DNA of 28,196 nt from Symbiodinium natans (GCA_905221605.1 CAJNDS010000152.1:132501-160696), one strand, 5' to 3'. Shown: positions 10,880-21,482, counted from the stretch's first letter. Notes: a model not told the origin generated them from the sequence alone. Program-made: numbers and translations.

Positions 10880-11960
10880 TGGCTTTTCCGGAAGAGCTAA
10901 TCGACGTTGCCCCACATGCCCCACTTGCCCCACTTGGTCGCCGGTAAAGCTAATTGATTTTGCCCACTCTTGCCTCCACGTGTTTCCCGCCCCCTGCAAA
11001 ATCTTCCCCGCCATCCCCCCCAGGACGTTGGGGAAGTGGGGCACACGTGGGAGTGGGGCGGGGAAAGGGGGCAAGTGGGGGCAAGTGGGGGCAAGTGGGG
11101 GCAGGGGCAGTGGGGCCCGCCGGGTGGGGGCCAAGCGGGGGCAAGGCAAGCGGGGGCAAGGCAAGCGGGGGGCAGCCAGCGGGGGCAAGCCAGCGGGGCA
11201 AGCCAGCGGGGCAAGCCAGCGGGGGGCAGCCATCGAAAGCAAGCCAAAGCGGGGGCAAGCGGAAGCGGGGGCAAGCGGAAGCGGGGGGCAAGCGGGGGCA
11301 AGCAAGCGGAAGCGGGCAATGGGGCAAGCGGAAGCGGCGGGGCAGCGGAAGCGGGGGGAGCGGGGGCAAGCGGAAGCGGGGGCAAGCGGAAGCGGGGGCG
11401 GGGGCAAGCGGAAAGCGGGGGGCAAGCGGAAGCGGGGGGCAAGCGGAGCGGAGCGGGGGCAAGCGGAGGGGGGCAAGCGGAAGCGGGGGCAAGCGGGAAG
11501 GGGGGCAAGCGGAAGCGGGGGCAAGCGGAAGCGGGGGCAACGGAGGCGAAGCGGGGGGGAAGCAAGCGGGGCAAGCGGAAGCGGGGCAAGTAAGCGGGGG
11601 CAAGTAAAGTGGCAGTAGTGGGGCGAGTAAGTGGGGTAAGTAGTGGGGGCAAGTATAAGTGGGGGCGAGTAGTGGGGGCAGAACAAGTCAGAGCAGCAAG
11701 TGGGGGCAGGGCAAGTGGGGGGAGTGCAAGGGGGGGCAGGGCAAGTCAGTCAGAGCGCAAGTGGGGCAGGGGCAAAGGCAGAAAGGGGGGGCAGGGCAGG
11801 GCAGGGCAAGGGGGGGCAGGGCAAGGCGAAGGGGGGAAGGGGGCAAAGGGGGAAGTGGGGGGCAAGGGGCAGGGCAGGGGGAAGTGGGGGCAAGGGGCAA
11901 AGTGGGGGGAAGGCGCAAGGTAAGTGGGGCCAGGGCAAGTGGGGAGGGCCATTAAAGTCG
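10880..11960. repeat. G-skewed GGGGGCAAG minisatellite with a C-rich inverted head
   Basis: From about 11040 to 11950 nearly every G/C base on the plus strand is G. The core is a degenerate unit of 10-16 bp: GGGGGCAAGT at both ends and GGGGGCAAGCGGAAGC in the middle (about 11240-11600). The head (10905-11030) carries the opposite strand form, CCCCACTTGCCCC, and two related units AGCTAATCGACGTTGCCCC and AGCTAATTGATTTTGCCC. The switch lies near 11010-11030, where CCACGTGT and ACACGTGG face each other. Clustered G runs could form G-quadruplexes. All six frames are largely open because the repeat rarely contains stop codons, so the long ORFs here are not evidence of genes. Confidence 0.9.
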
Positions 11961-12308
11961 GGGCCCCTGGTGGCTCCCAAGTTGAGCCAAGGTCTTCATG
12001 CGGTTTCACTTCCATTTCTTCAGGCTGTGATTCTTTCACATGTTACAAGACGGGCTAGTCTCATACCACCTCGACTATTTCGACTCCGAAGGACGTTGCT
12101 GCCACGGAGGCCTTGGCGGCTGGTGCAGCTCCCCAGTTGCCCAGTCCCAGCACGCCCCCGATGCCAATGGTGTTGTCGGTTTCAGTTGGCGTTTGTGATG
12201 TTTTTCTTTTTTTGTGCTGCTTGTTTGGCTTTCTTCGGCCTCCACCGACAGGAGTGTTGGAGGACCTGCGAGCGGCGGCGGCGGGCGGGCGCAGCAGAGG
12301 CAAGTTTT

Positions 12309-12347
12309 GAGAGAGGGAGAGAGAGGGAGAGAGAGAGAGAGAGAGAG
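12309..12347. repeat. (GA)n microsatellite
   Basis: This is a purine-only run of GA and GGGA units, directly upstream of the duplicated GGGGGCTTGCCCC block. Confidence 0.95.
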
Positions 12348-12355
12348 CCAGAGGA

Positions 12356-12655
12356 GCCCCCGGGGGCTTGCCCCCTTGCCCCCAAGAAAGAAAGAAAGAA
12401 AGAGAAAGAGAGAGAGAACGGGCAAGTGGGCCTGGGGAGCCGGGACGTCAGCAGCTCAAAAGGGGGAGAGGGACGAACAGGTCACAGGTCTGCATGGGGG
12501 CTGGGTCGTACAGAGGGGGGCATCCTGTTAGTACCGGGTTCCCTCTCTCCAGCTGCCATCAACCGAGGAGCCCTGAATACAGTACCGGGGCGGGCGCGAA
12601 CGCCCGGGGGCTTGCCCCTTGCCCCCAAGAAAGAAAGCAAGAAAGAGAGAGATAC
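12356..12655. repeat. Duplicated CCCGGGGGCTTGCCCC / AAGAAAG block
   Basis: A block with CCCGGGGGCTTGCCCC, TTGCCCCCAAG and then (AAAG)n/(AG)n appears at 12359-12418 and again at 12603-12652, offset by about 244 bp. The CTTGCCCCC core is the reverse complement of the GGGGGCAAG unit of the minisatellite upstream. The DNA between the copies has no recognisable content. Confidence 0.8.
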
Positions 12656-15145
12656 AATGGTTGAGACTGGACGTCGGGCGCGCACGCGCGGGGGCCTGCG
12701 GGCCCTCAAGCACAGCAGAAGAAGAAGGGACAATAGCGCCAGGTCAGTGAAGGAGGGACTGAAACTACATGTGAGGAATTGGCGAATCCGGTAAGTTGAG
12801 TAGTCTAGGTAAAGCACTCAAAACTGCCACGACAGCATTTGCTTGCTGGTCGCCCCAGTGCCGTTGGGTTGCCATGGAGTGCTTTACGCCTTTACGGATT
12901 GGGGAGGGCAGCAGTGCTCCAACTTTGACGGCAACGATGTTCTCCCTGATCTCGTGGCCCTTGTGTTGCTGATACTTGATGGTGCTGCTGTTTCACTTCG
13001 AGCAGGTTGGCTGCTCCTAGAACACTTATGCCTACTGCTCTGCAAAAAAAACCAGAAACGCTATGCCCAAGTTTCCATCCTGTCATTTGCAGCAAACAAA
13101 ACGAATGGAATCCGGTGCGCCATGCAGTGCGGTGTGGCGGGCCTGCTAGCGGCTAGCCCTTTCAAAACAAACCAGAAATGGCTCCAGAACATTCCAGAAC
13201 CATTAGGGCTAGAAGTTTCGTCGGGTACTGAAGCGACTTGAAGGCGGTCTGATCCCGAGTTTGACTTCGAAGCCCTTGCATTTTGGCGACCGAGGGGGCA
13301 AGTGGCTCTGCTGCCCACGTTGAAGCATATCCCGACTCTGATAGGTGCAGGCCTTCTTGTTGACTTTCCGGCCTGTTGTTTGGCCGGTCTGCCTCCGTTC
13401 TCACCGCAAGGGAGACGGATCTCCACAAGGTGAGCTCCAGTGACCTTTCCCTTTACCCTTGTCCTCCGGGCACGGATGGCGGTCCAGAAGTGCAGATCTT
13501 GCTGCAATCTGTCTGCACCTCAAGCCGGCCTTTGATGCCCAAGCAACTGCTCTCGCTTGTCCACTGATGCAAATAATCATTTATGTCAGCGTTTTCCAGA
13601 ACACATAGATGTTGGGCGGTGTGGTCGAGAAGCTTGTGTGGCAGTTGATGCAGTTGAGGAGGACTCTCCGGGGCACCATGATGCGATGTGTTCGAGTCCG
13701 CGTACTTTGGGAGGACTGTCCCGGCATAGCTCGTCATGAAGACCTGGCTCGCTGCCCATGCCTATAGAATCATCGTTGACCAAACTGAAGTACGCCGGGT
13801 GCTCGTGAGCAGTTTGGTCCGTGACAAAGCCACAGTTCTGCAGGTCTCGGCAGAGTTGGGCACCTAGCCCATTCGCAATTGAGACCCGGTGGCCATCCCG
13901 ACGTCAAAAAACTTGAAGCCCGCATTGACCCCATCGTCCACCGTCTTCAGGGCTGTCTCCAACTGCTTCGCGATGTTGTGCAACTCCAGCACGATCTGCC
14001 TTGTACCCGTGGTCATGACATCCGGGGTGTCGCCTTTCCCGTAAGCCACTCTTCACCTTGGCCGGCTCGTTACCCATAGCACCAGTGCCCGAATCGCGGC
14101 TTGGTGAATGGGAGTGACATTGAAGTAGAACATAGTAGAACAAGGGTTGTGTTGCATTGTGGCGATTGTGTTCAAAATGACCCCCAAAGTTTTTTGGTCT
14201 GCGCCAGTCTGCCCTACAGCGGGCCACGGTTGGACCGAAGTACCTCGGGTACAGGTGCCAGTACTTCGCGGTTGTCCTCTGGAACAGTGAGCACTGAAAG
14301 CCTTGTTGCGGCCATGAATCCCAGGGACCGCTTCTCAGAGATTTTTGAAGTGCAAAGTGGGCTCTCGAGTTGTTAGGGCGCGCGCACACACATGTGTTGA
14401 CACAGATTGCTTGACACATGACATGGTTGATGGATGTTGGGGTTTCATGGGCTTTGAAGATTTGAAGAAGCCGAGGCCGCCACAAATAAGGGCTTGGAGT
14501 CGCTTCTGGGAGAAGAGGCACTGGCACAAAGTCGCCCTTACTTAGCTTTGGCTCACGATTCCTCCAAGGGCGTCAACTTGACGTTCCCCGAGTTTGGGCG
14601 CAAAGCGTCGCAACGCAGAAAGGCGCATCTGGGAGTTGCCATGGCTCTGTGGTTATGACGTGTAATGTTACTGTATGTTTGAGTTGGATGTACGTTTTGT
14701 GTCTTCCTGCTGGGATCCGATGCTAGCATGAGAACATCCGAGAGACCTCTGCTTCGACTCATGTCTTCTCAGGTGGAACGCAAGAAGATGCAAACGGTCT
14801 GGACCCGGGTCTTTCCGAGCAGAACAGTGTGAGAATCTGCACAGGCTGTACCCTTGAAGAGCTATTCAGCTACTGTTGATGACTATTGTTTTCAATTGCT
14901 TGAGGCTTTGCTCCAAGATGGCATAAGAGACATGCAGCGCTTGAATTTGGTCCACAGTCCCTTCTCTTGAAAATTCAGAACAAGCCAAGGCTCTTGGACC
15001 GAGTTTTGAGAAACAACTTCAACCGAAATCGAACTACCATGGAAGAAACTGCAGGGCTTTGGAGGTTGTGACTGAATTCCCTGTTGCATGTCAGGTCGAT
15101 GACACGGACGTCAGATCACTGAGGCGCGAGTTGAACATTTTTGTA
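12656..15145. other. Gene-free stretch; unproven minus-strand frames near 13.5-14.1 kb
   Basis: No domain is recognised. On the minus strand between about 13586 and 14050, two successive open frames are moderately long and well mixed in composition (13864-14049, and a frame open from about 13910 down to 13586). They show no family signature and would need a frame change or intron to be joined. I would not call them a gene. Confidence 0.4.
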
Positions 15146-15844
15146 TCACGCCTCAAATCTTCGCCCAAGTCCAAGCGGAGCTTTTGGGCTCCTTTTCTGA
15201 GGCGTCTCGTCGGCAACTCGCTGCCGGAGCCTTTGGGCATTTGGGGTACGCATTCCGGCATTCCGGGGTTCGAAGCTGATCTCTGCAGGTGCCGTTCCCA
15301 GGTTCCCAATCTTGAGCTCAACTTCTGCCAAAAGCTGGAACATGGCAGAAGGATGAAATGTCTGAAATGCAATGTAGATAGACGAGGAAGAACATGACAT
15401 GGAAGAATTGCAAGCGCCATCAGAGCGGAGATAACGACGTGCAAGCGTGAGTACACAACGAGCGAGAATGAAGGCGACAATCAGTGAATGACGGCCAAGA
15501 AACGCAAGCACAACCGAGGCAAAGAAAGGGAGCTGTAGGAAAATGGAAGATGATTCAGTGGAGTCGTGCGGATACCCATGGAGGAAGCGCAAGAACCAAT
15601 GCAAACTTCTGGTTGAATAGTAAGCAGGTGGACGGAATTGCAAACAGAAGAAAACAACCGGAACTGCAAGCACAGCGTTTGTTGGCAGTTTGCAGAGAGT
15701 GTCCTGCCCCATGGTGCTAGCGTTGGTCAAGGCCTTGCATTGTGATGTATGCTTCTGAAACAGCAGGCCAGACTTTGTACGCTCCGTGATGAGACGACTA
15801 GGTTTTCGGATCGCATTCGCACGTGCAAGTATTGCAGCAGCCAT
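15146..15844 (-). CDS. Hypothetical ORF, 232 codons (doubtful)
   Basis: This is the longest non-repetitive open frame outside the kinase gene. I do not recognise it. Its middle carries two hydrophobic stretches: about residues 57-70, ending VVFFCLQF, and about residues 100-135, containing FFASVVLAFLG and LIVAFILARCVLTL. They could be membrane segments. The C-terminal third is Arg/Pro-rich and low in information. It lies on the opposite strand to the two recognised genes, and shorter frames overlap it on both strands. A frame of this length can arise by chance in 28 kb of DNA of this composition, so it is listed as a candidate only. It could equally be a chance ORF or part of an intron. Confidence 0.18.
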   Translation of the reverse strand: MAAAILARANAIRKPSRLITERTKSGLLFQKHTSQCKALTNASTMGQDTLCKLPTNAVLAVPVVFFCLQFRPPAYYSTRSLHWFLRFLHGYPHDSTESSSIFLQLPFFASVVLAFLGRHSLIVAFILARCVLTLARRYLRSDGACNSSMSCSSSSIYIAFQTFHPSAMFQLLAEVELKIGNLGTAPAEISFEPRNAGMRTPNAQRLRQRVADETPQKRSPKAPLGLGRRFEA

Positions 15845-18278
15845 GTTTCAAGCTTGCAAAATATGATGACCTTCTGGGGGGGGGAGGGGGCGGAGGCTTC
15901 CGTAAAGGAGACTCCACAATTTTTGGCTTGTCGACAAAGGGAGAAGCTATTGCACAAAAAAGGCAGCTAAACTTGCCCAGAGCGCAATCAACAGCAACTC
16001 GGATTTCAGGAGATTTTGCTTAGCTGGACCCCCCTTGCCCCCCCTTGCCCCTGCCCCCTCCCAAAGACATCCCCGAGAAGTGTTGATGCTTGTTGCCCGT
16101 ATTTTCGTTCTGTTATTCACGAAGGTTTGTACATTGCAGGTGTTCCTGCAACCTTAAACATTATTATGCATGCACTTCAATCAGACTCTTCCTCGCCCTG
16201 CAAGTTTCATCGGCCGAACTAGCTTTTGCAAAAAGCACCACAACCTAACCCCTAAGGGCTTACTGCCGCGTTGCCGATAGCTCGTTCAGCAAGCCAAAAG
16301 CAGACATGTCCAGCTCGCAAGCATGCTATGGCTCGCATTGCTATAAACGCTGCTTGCTTAGCACTTCCATGCACTTCTTTACTTGCACCACTTTCTGGCA
16401 AATTTCCATAGACATGTGTTCCGGCAAATTCTCATAGGAGTTCGCTAGCAGTACTCAAAACCTTGCTTGCACCATGCAGTTCCCGAGCAACTTCGGGAGC
16501 AGGTGCCTGGATTGGAGAGAGCAGTTCGATGAAGCGTACAAAGTGAACCTGGATATTTGGTTCTGTGGGTTCTTGGTATCTGGCAAAATGGTAAAGCACA
16601 ATGTTAAGGAGGGACAAGAACACAGACAATGGTGCTCCCACAGAAAACCGTTTTCTGTTCTAAAGGCGGGGCAGGTTTTGTGTGCTGAAGCTGCACTGAC
16701 CTTGCAGCAGTTTCCCATGCAAGATGCGCACATGTTCCACTACCTCAGAGACTTGCTACCATCCGCCTTGGTAGCAGGGATTACAGTGGGCAGCAGCTGT
16801 GCCAATCCTCTCGGACTGATTGGAGTTGCCATTCATCATCGGTTTTTGAGTCGAAGGTCGAAGGTCCTGTGAGCACGCGTCGTTGTTCCACCCGCATCCA
16901 GCACACATCTTCTCGGAACCTGTGCAAGGTTCTTATTGGTTCGGTATGGTTCAGCCAACAAATGGACATTCCCGAAGGACCGCTCCGCTGCTCTGTGTTG
17001 CTTCCGTGATGGATACTGAATGCGTTGAAAGGCGGATCGGCAGCAGGGCCAAACAATGCGAGAAACTCTGTCTGCTTCTTACATTTTTACACATACTCGG
17101 AAAAACCTGTATGGTGAGTTGTGTGCGTGCACGTTGTTATTGCCGTTCTGTTCTGTTGCATCCGAAAGCTGTGCCAGGCTAGCGCTGGCAGAGCAGCAGC
17201 TGGGACAAGACTTCATGCCATATTTGGCAGCGCTCTCATCATAATCATCAAGATACCCATCATTTTGTGGCTTCTTTTGTGCTTCATTGTAAGGGTCACC
17301 ACCTTCACCACCCAAGGTCGGAGCGTGTCCTTTCACTTACAGGAAGCGCAAGAGCTCGCAGCATCCTGGCATTCAGGCCAGGGCTGCTTGCTCTGTTTGC
17401 CTGTCTTAAAAAGTCCAATTGTGGACCTTAAACGCACCCAAAGCTTCAGCTCAGCTTTGGACAAGTGCATGGCAGGGCCGCAAAATCTTCTACTATCGAG
17501 CCCGGATGGTGCCAGGTTCAGAGCAAGTGCCTCAAACCAGCCCAAACACTCTACAGATTCTGGGTCTGTTTAACGTATGCTACTTGTGCTGTGCTCTGTT
17601 TCGCAGGCTGAAGGCTTATGTTGGTTTGTATTCCGAATATCTAGTTCAACTTGCTGCACATATCAGTGCAAGCATTCCGGAGCAAACCGAAAAGATTTGC
17701 GACTTGAGCGAGGTTCTTTCTTGGAGTCCATGGCCATGTCTTACTCGGTTTACTAGATGCGATAAGTCCGATACGTGTCTAATCCAGAACACTGGTGGGC
17801 ATCCTCAGACTGAGGCTAGTCCTTCCCGGTGAGACGCCAGTAAAAGACTGGGCGTGGTGCTCCAGAAAGGACTATGAGCTTTCCATGCTTCGCTGGAGTT
17901 TGACTCATGTCGGCACGTTTGTGGCAGTCCGAAAACTGGCCATGGCAGGAGCTAGAAGCACACCTTGACGAAGGTGAATGGCCCGGGTCTCATGTTGTTC
18001 AGGTGTAACCCGTACCTGCCAGCTCCCAAGCCTTACCAAGCAGTATTTTTGCCTGTTGCAAGCAGCTGCATGCGCCAACATATGCCAAGTGGGCCAACTC
18101 CAAGCATATTGCCTTTGAGCTTGTTAGCTTCCACAACGGACTGGACAAACTCCCATGGCTTGGTTAAGAGTCTTTCCTACATGTCTACATGTGTCTACCA
18201 TCTACAGTCGTTTGCTACACTTGAGCTAGAACTCGGGTACCTCAGTGTCGCCATGGTCGGGTCGGTACCCGCAATGTA
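15845..18278. other. Gene-free stretch upstream of the kinase gene
   Basis: There are no recognisable domains. A short C-rich tract at 16029-16062 carries CCCTTGCCCC units, the minus-strand form of the GGGGGCAAG minisatellite. Open frames at 16474-16872, 17121-17573 and 17419-17832 overlap or lack signatures. Upstream exons or the trans-splice acceptor of the kinase gene may lie in the last part, but I cannot place them. The reading frame of the kinase is open back only to a TGA at 18222. Confidence 0.45.
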
Positions 18279-20904
18279 ATGGAGTGGCCTGGTGAATGCT
18301 GTGTGGGGTGCTTGGCCTTGTGGAGAAAGACTGCGATTGCGGCAGCCCCGGCAATCACGAAAAAGGACTGTCCCGAATGCATCTTGGTGAACATCCCCGG
18401 CCGCCGAGTCCAGGAAGCCTTCAAGGTGAAGAGGAAGACGCTGGGAAAGGGTGGTTTTAGCACGGTCAAGCGATTGATCAATAGAAGAACGGGGGCAGTC
18501 TGCGTCATGAAAGAAGTTCGAAAAAACTCCATCGCCGACATGCAGCTCCTTCAAGAGGAGGTGAAACTACAGGCCTCCATGGACCATCCTCACATTGCAC
18601 GACTTTTCGAAACTTTTGAGGATTCGCAGCACATTGACATAGTGATGGAGCTTTGTGAGGGTGGAGATGTGTTGCATTTAATCGAGAAATCTGGATGCTT
18701 GACGGAGATTTTGTCCTCGGACATTTTCCGGCAGCTGATGCTGGCAGTGAGTTACATGCACCAAAAAGCCCAGGTGGTGCACCGGGACATCAAGCCAGAG
18801 AACCTGGTCCTCAAAGAGACAACAGAGAGGGTGTTAGACCTGTTAGACCCTTGTCTCCAGAACTCTCACTCCTTTCCATCCTCTCCATCCTCTCCATCCT
18901 CTCACTCCCCGCGCCCTCATCTCACGATCAAGCTCATCGACTTCGGCTTTGCACGAAAACTGGAAACCGGAGTGAGATTGAAGACCATCTGTGGAACGCC
19001 TTTGTATGTTGCCCCAGAGGTTTTCACTGGCAGCTACTGCGAGAAGTGTGACATATGGAGCAGCGGTGTCACTTTGTACTACATGCTTCTTGGCCGACCC
19101 CCTTTCGATGGAGATGATGTTGACGTGATTCTACGGAAAGCCCGGAAAGGCATGCAGCTTTCAGGAAGCATGGTGACAGAACTTGGTGGCCCAGTCCCAT
19201 GTGGTGCTGTACAGCTTATTGGACGCATGTGTGATCTTTCAGACAGCTTGCGTCCTTCTGCTCATGAGATTCTGTTGGAAAGCTGCTGGCTCCGAGAAGA
19301 ACAGGTCAGTGTGGAAATCAGAAGCGAGGTCACCGAAACCTCTGATGAGATTGCCAAGAACCTGCGAAAGTATACTTTAATGAATCCGCTGAAAAAAGCT
19401 GCCTTGAACACCATCGTACACGTCATTGACGACTCTGATCTGCAACGTCCTCGAGAGACCTTCGAGAGCTTGGACACGAGCTGCAAAGGCAGCATCCCCT
19501 TAGCTACTCTGCGCAAAACCATTTCCGAATCTGCCCTTGGTAAAGATGCAGACAGGATATGCAGCAGCTTGGATACAAGCGGTTTAGAAGAAATGGACTA
19601 CAGCAACTGGCTGTCGGCAAACGTTAAGCCCCAGCAATACTTGAAGCAGGGTTACATATGGGAGGCCTTCCGCATACTGGACAAGGACAGCAGCGGCAAA
19701 ATTTCTGCACCAGAGCTGCAGCAGGTGTTGGCACGAGCTTCTCCACATCTTGATGAGGCAGAATGCGAGCATCTTCTTGCTCAATTTGATAAGATGCTTG
19801 GCAGGACTTGTCGGCTACAGTAACGGAAAGAAAAGGGACGAATTTATGTTGGCTCTCACTAAAGAGGGCATGCCGATAAAGCAAAGATAGGCATATAGGA
19901 CCAACAGCCATTTGGAATCAACAGCTTGCGCGAAAGCTGCACGCAACCTACGCATGCTAGATGTGACTGTACCGCACAAGGATTCGGTGGAAGCCAACAT
20001 GTATTTCAAAAAGGGGTGGTCGAGCCTCCAATGTGAGAGAGGCAAGTAGAAGGCAATAGCATATGTGCTGGCTCAAGCAAACACACGAACTTGTAGCTCA
20101 GAGTTGGCAAGCCATCAAGTCGTGCAAGGCCAGTCAAAGTCTGGGTGAGTTTTCTGGAGGTTGTGTGGAGTTCAGGAGCAGGGTTTCCTTGACAGTCGTG
20201 TTCGTGAGTCCCTGGTAACCGTGCTACGTGACAGCGTGGACATGGCTTGCCGTGTTCTCACCAAACCCGGGGTCAAGACGATTACCCTTGAACACGTGAC
20301 CTAGGAATCCAGGGTGCGCATCTTCGTGAGGGGGGAGGGGGCAAACTTCGCCTGAATCTTATTGTCTTGTGGATCTTGTGGAAACAATGACAAAGCTGAG
20401 CCACTATTTTCCGGATTCGCGGGCCTCCAGTCCCTGATTTGGCACCGTTTGTCGTAGTTTGTCGTTTCATGTCATCGCGTTCCAAAACAGGGTTTGACCT
20501 GAACCTTGCTGTGCTTCCGGTCACTTCCGATACTTTCCTGCCGTATGCAAGCTAATGTTCAAGTCAAAAAATCTGTCAGAACAAGACCTTGCTACATGCA
20601 TCTTGTGAGACTCCCGCAACAATTTTTTCCGCTCAACTAGCAGCAAAGATGGAACGTGCACATGCCTGGGGCGTTCGTGTACGCATTCGGCTGTCGGGGA
20701 TTTATCACGTGTTTAAACTTCATTTTGATGCCTCTACGTTCTTCGTGCACATTCAGTTTTTTGCCTGTTTGGTTGAGGAACGGGGACGGCGAGATGGACT
20801 TCGAAGAGTTTCAAGACATGCTGCGAGCATCATCATCTTCTCATGATGATGCAGCTACAGGACCATCTTCTAGACGGCCTTTTCGATTGAAAACTGCACC
20901 GTAA
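18279..20904 (+). CDS. Calcium-dependent protein kinase (CDPK), two exons
   Basis: This is a Ser/Thr kinase with a calmodulin-like Ca2+ sensor. Exons 18279-19792 and 20778-20904 encode 546 residues. The kinase domain spans about 50-338: the glycine loop LGKGGFSTV is at 55-63, the ATP-binding Lys is K78, HRDIKPEN is at 168-175, DFG at 221-223 and APE at 245-247. A CDPK junction segment (about 345-383, NLRKY...LKKAAL) follows. EF-hands: EF1 (399-410) and EF2 (432-443) lack key ligands, including the acidic residue at position 12. EF3 (468-479, DKDSSGKISAPE) and the spliced EF4 (504-515, DKNGDGEMDFEE) are canonical. A Ser/Pro-rich insert (about 181-215) sits between the catalytic loop and DFG. 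No N-terminal MG myristoylation start is seen, and the first exon may begin upstream. By family knowledge it acts in cytosolic or membrane Ca2+ signalling; substrates are unknown. Confidence 0.93.
18840..18905 (+). repeat. 9-bp tandem repeat coding the kinase insert
   Basis: Three exact copies of CCATCCTCT (18876-18902) lie within the kinase coding sequence and encode the SSPSSPSS segment. A smaller TGTTAGACC duplication lies just before, near 18832-18850. The frame stays open. Because the unit is nine bases, copy-number change would add or remove three residues without a frameshift. Confidence 0.85.
19793..20777 (+). other. Intron of the CDPK gene, GA-AG type
   Basis: Read through, exon 1 reaches a stop at 19821 in the middle of EF-hand 4 (after AQFDK). 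Joining GATAA at 19792 to GAACGGGGAC at 20778 restores DKNGDGEMDFEEF in frame, with total coding length divisible by three. The intron starts GATGCT and ends GTTGAG, followed by G. GA donors and AG|G acceptors are known in dinoflagellates. A GT donor giving the same protein is not available here. The junction could shift by a base or two without transcript data. Confidence 0.75.
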
Positions 20905-21387
20905 ATCCGTAACGAAGGTTTCAAGGAAGTACAGAATGAGATGTGACATGGATATCGGTGCATTGCCTTCCGCATGATTGCCACGCAGTACTCGGTACTC
21001 CACTTCACGAGTTGTCGCCAAGTGATAGCTCAGCCAAAAACTTCAATGGCATGGAATTGCATGCAGGGACTTCGGATGCATGCTTCACGGGCGTGCATGT
21101 GTTCTGTACAGATGCAGATCGGAGGCTTCTGCAAATGCAAGTCATGCCAGGCAAAAAAGCAAGCCATGGTTTCAAACTTAAATACAGTGAAAATTTTGGC
21201 GGATTTGATGGCAGCGAGCAGCCGCCTGAAGAGGTTCAGGTAGAGGGCAGGGCAAACTGGCCAGTTCGAACGCGATTTCATGTTCATTCAGTAGCACCCA
21301 TCGAGGCCTCAAGAATGCAATGTAATCACACATGTCTACGCGAGCCATGTCGGTGAGTAGGTGCGGGAGGATTTCATGAATGAATCC
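20905..21387. other. Spacer between the two genes
   Basis: The stretch after the kinase stop codon has no AATAAA-like signal, which fits dinoflagellates, where that signal is usually absent. A 137-codon plus-strand frame at 20943-21356 has no recognisable family, and its shadow frames are of similar length. Confidence 0.45.
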
Positions 21388-21482
21388 ATGAACATGTGTG
21401 TATGTGTACGTGTATGTATACGTGTATGTGTACGTGTATGCGTACGTGTATATATGTACGTATGTGTGTGTGTGTGTGTGTT
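21388..21482. repeat. (TG)n / GTAT-GTAC microsatellite
   Basis: Alternating purine-pyrimidine DNA made of GTGTATGTGTACGTGTAT-type units ends in a (TG)8-9 run. Such DNA can adopt Z-form. The open frame across it is a by-product of the repeat. Confidence 0.93.

Noticed and set aside
10799-11686. 295-codon minus-strand Pro/Leu/Ala-rich ORF and overlapping plus-strand Gly/Lys/Arg frames
   Set aside because: All frames are open because the minisatellite unit contains almost no stop codons, so length carries no evidence of coding.
11700-12794. 364-codon plus-strand ORF with Lys/Glu/Arg-rich tracts
   Set aside because: Its first third is the G-rich minisatellite and much of the rest translates GA and AAAG repeats and the duplicated block. 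No domain is recognised.
13684-13700. GTTCGAGTCC, a tRNA T-loop-like sequence
   Set aside because: No matching acceptor, D-arm or anticodon arm could be placed around it.
13586-14050. Minus-strand frames as exons of a retroelement polyprotein
   Set aside because: No protease, integrase or reverse-transcriptase motif is visible, and joining the frames needs an unsupported shift.
10406-16500. CCATGCAGTTC(T/C)CGAGC shared at 10408 and 16472
   Set aside because: The similarity does not extend beyond about 17 bp on either side. It is a short dispersed word, with no evidence of a gene or element.
18809-18935. Kinase insert as an unspliced intron
   Set aside because: No acceptor AG lies near the required end before LTIKLIDFG, and the frame is kept open throughout, so a coding insert is more likely.
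19793-19804. A 12-nt micro-intron (GA...AG) that would keep reading into the intron
   Set aside because: It is far too short to splice, and it leaves the frame hitting the same TAA at 19821.
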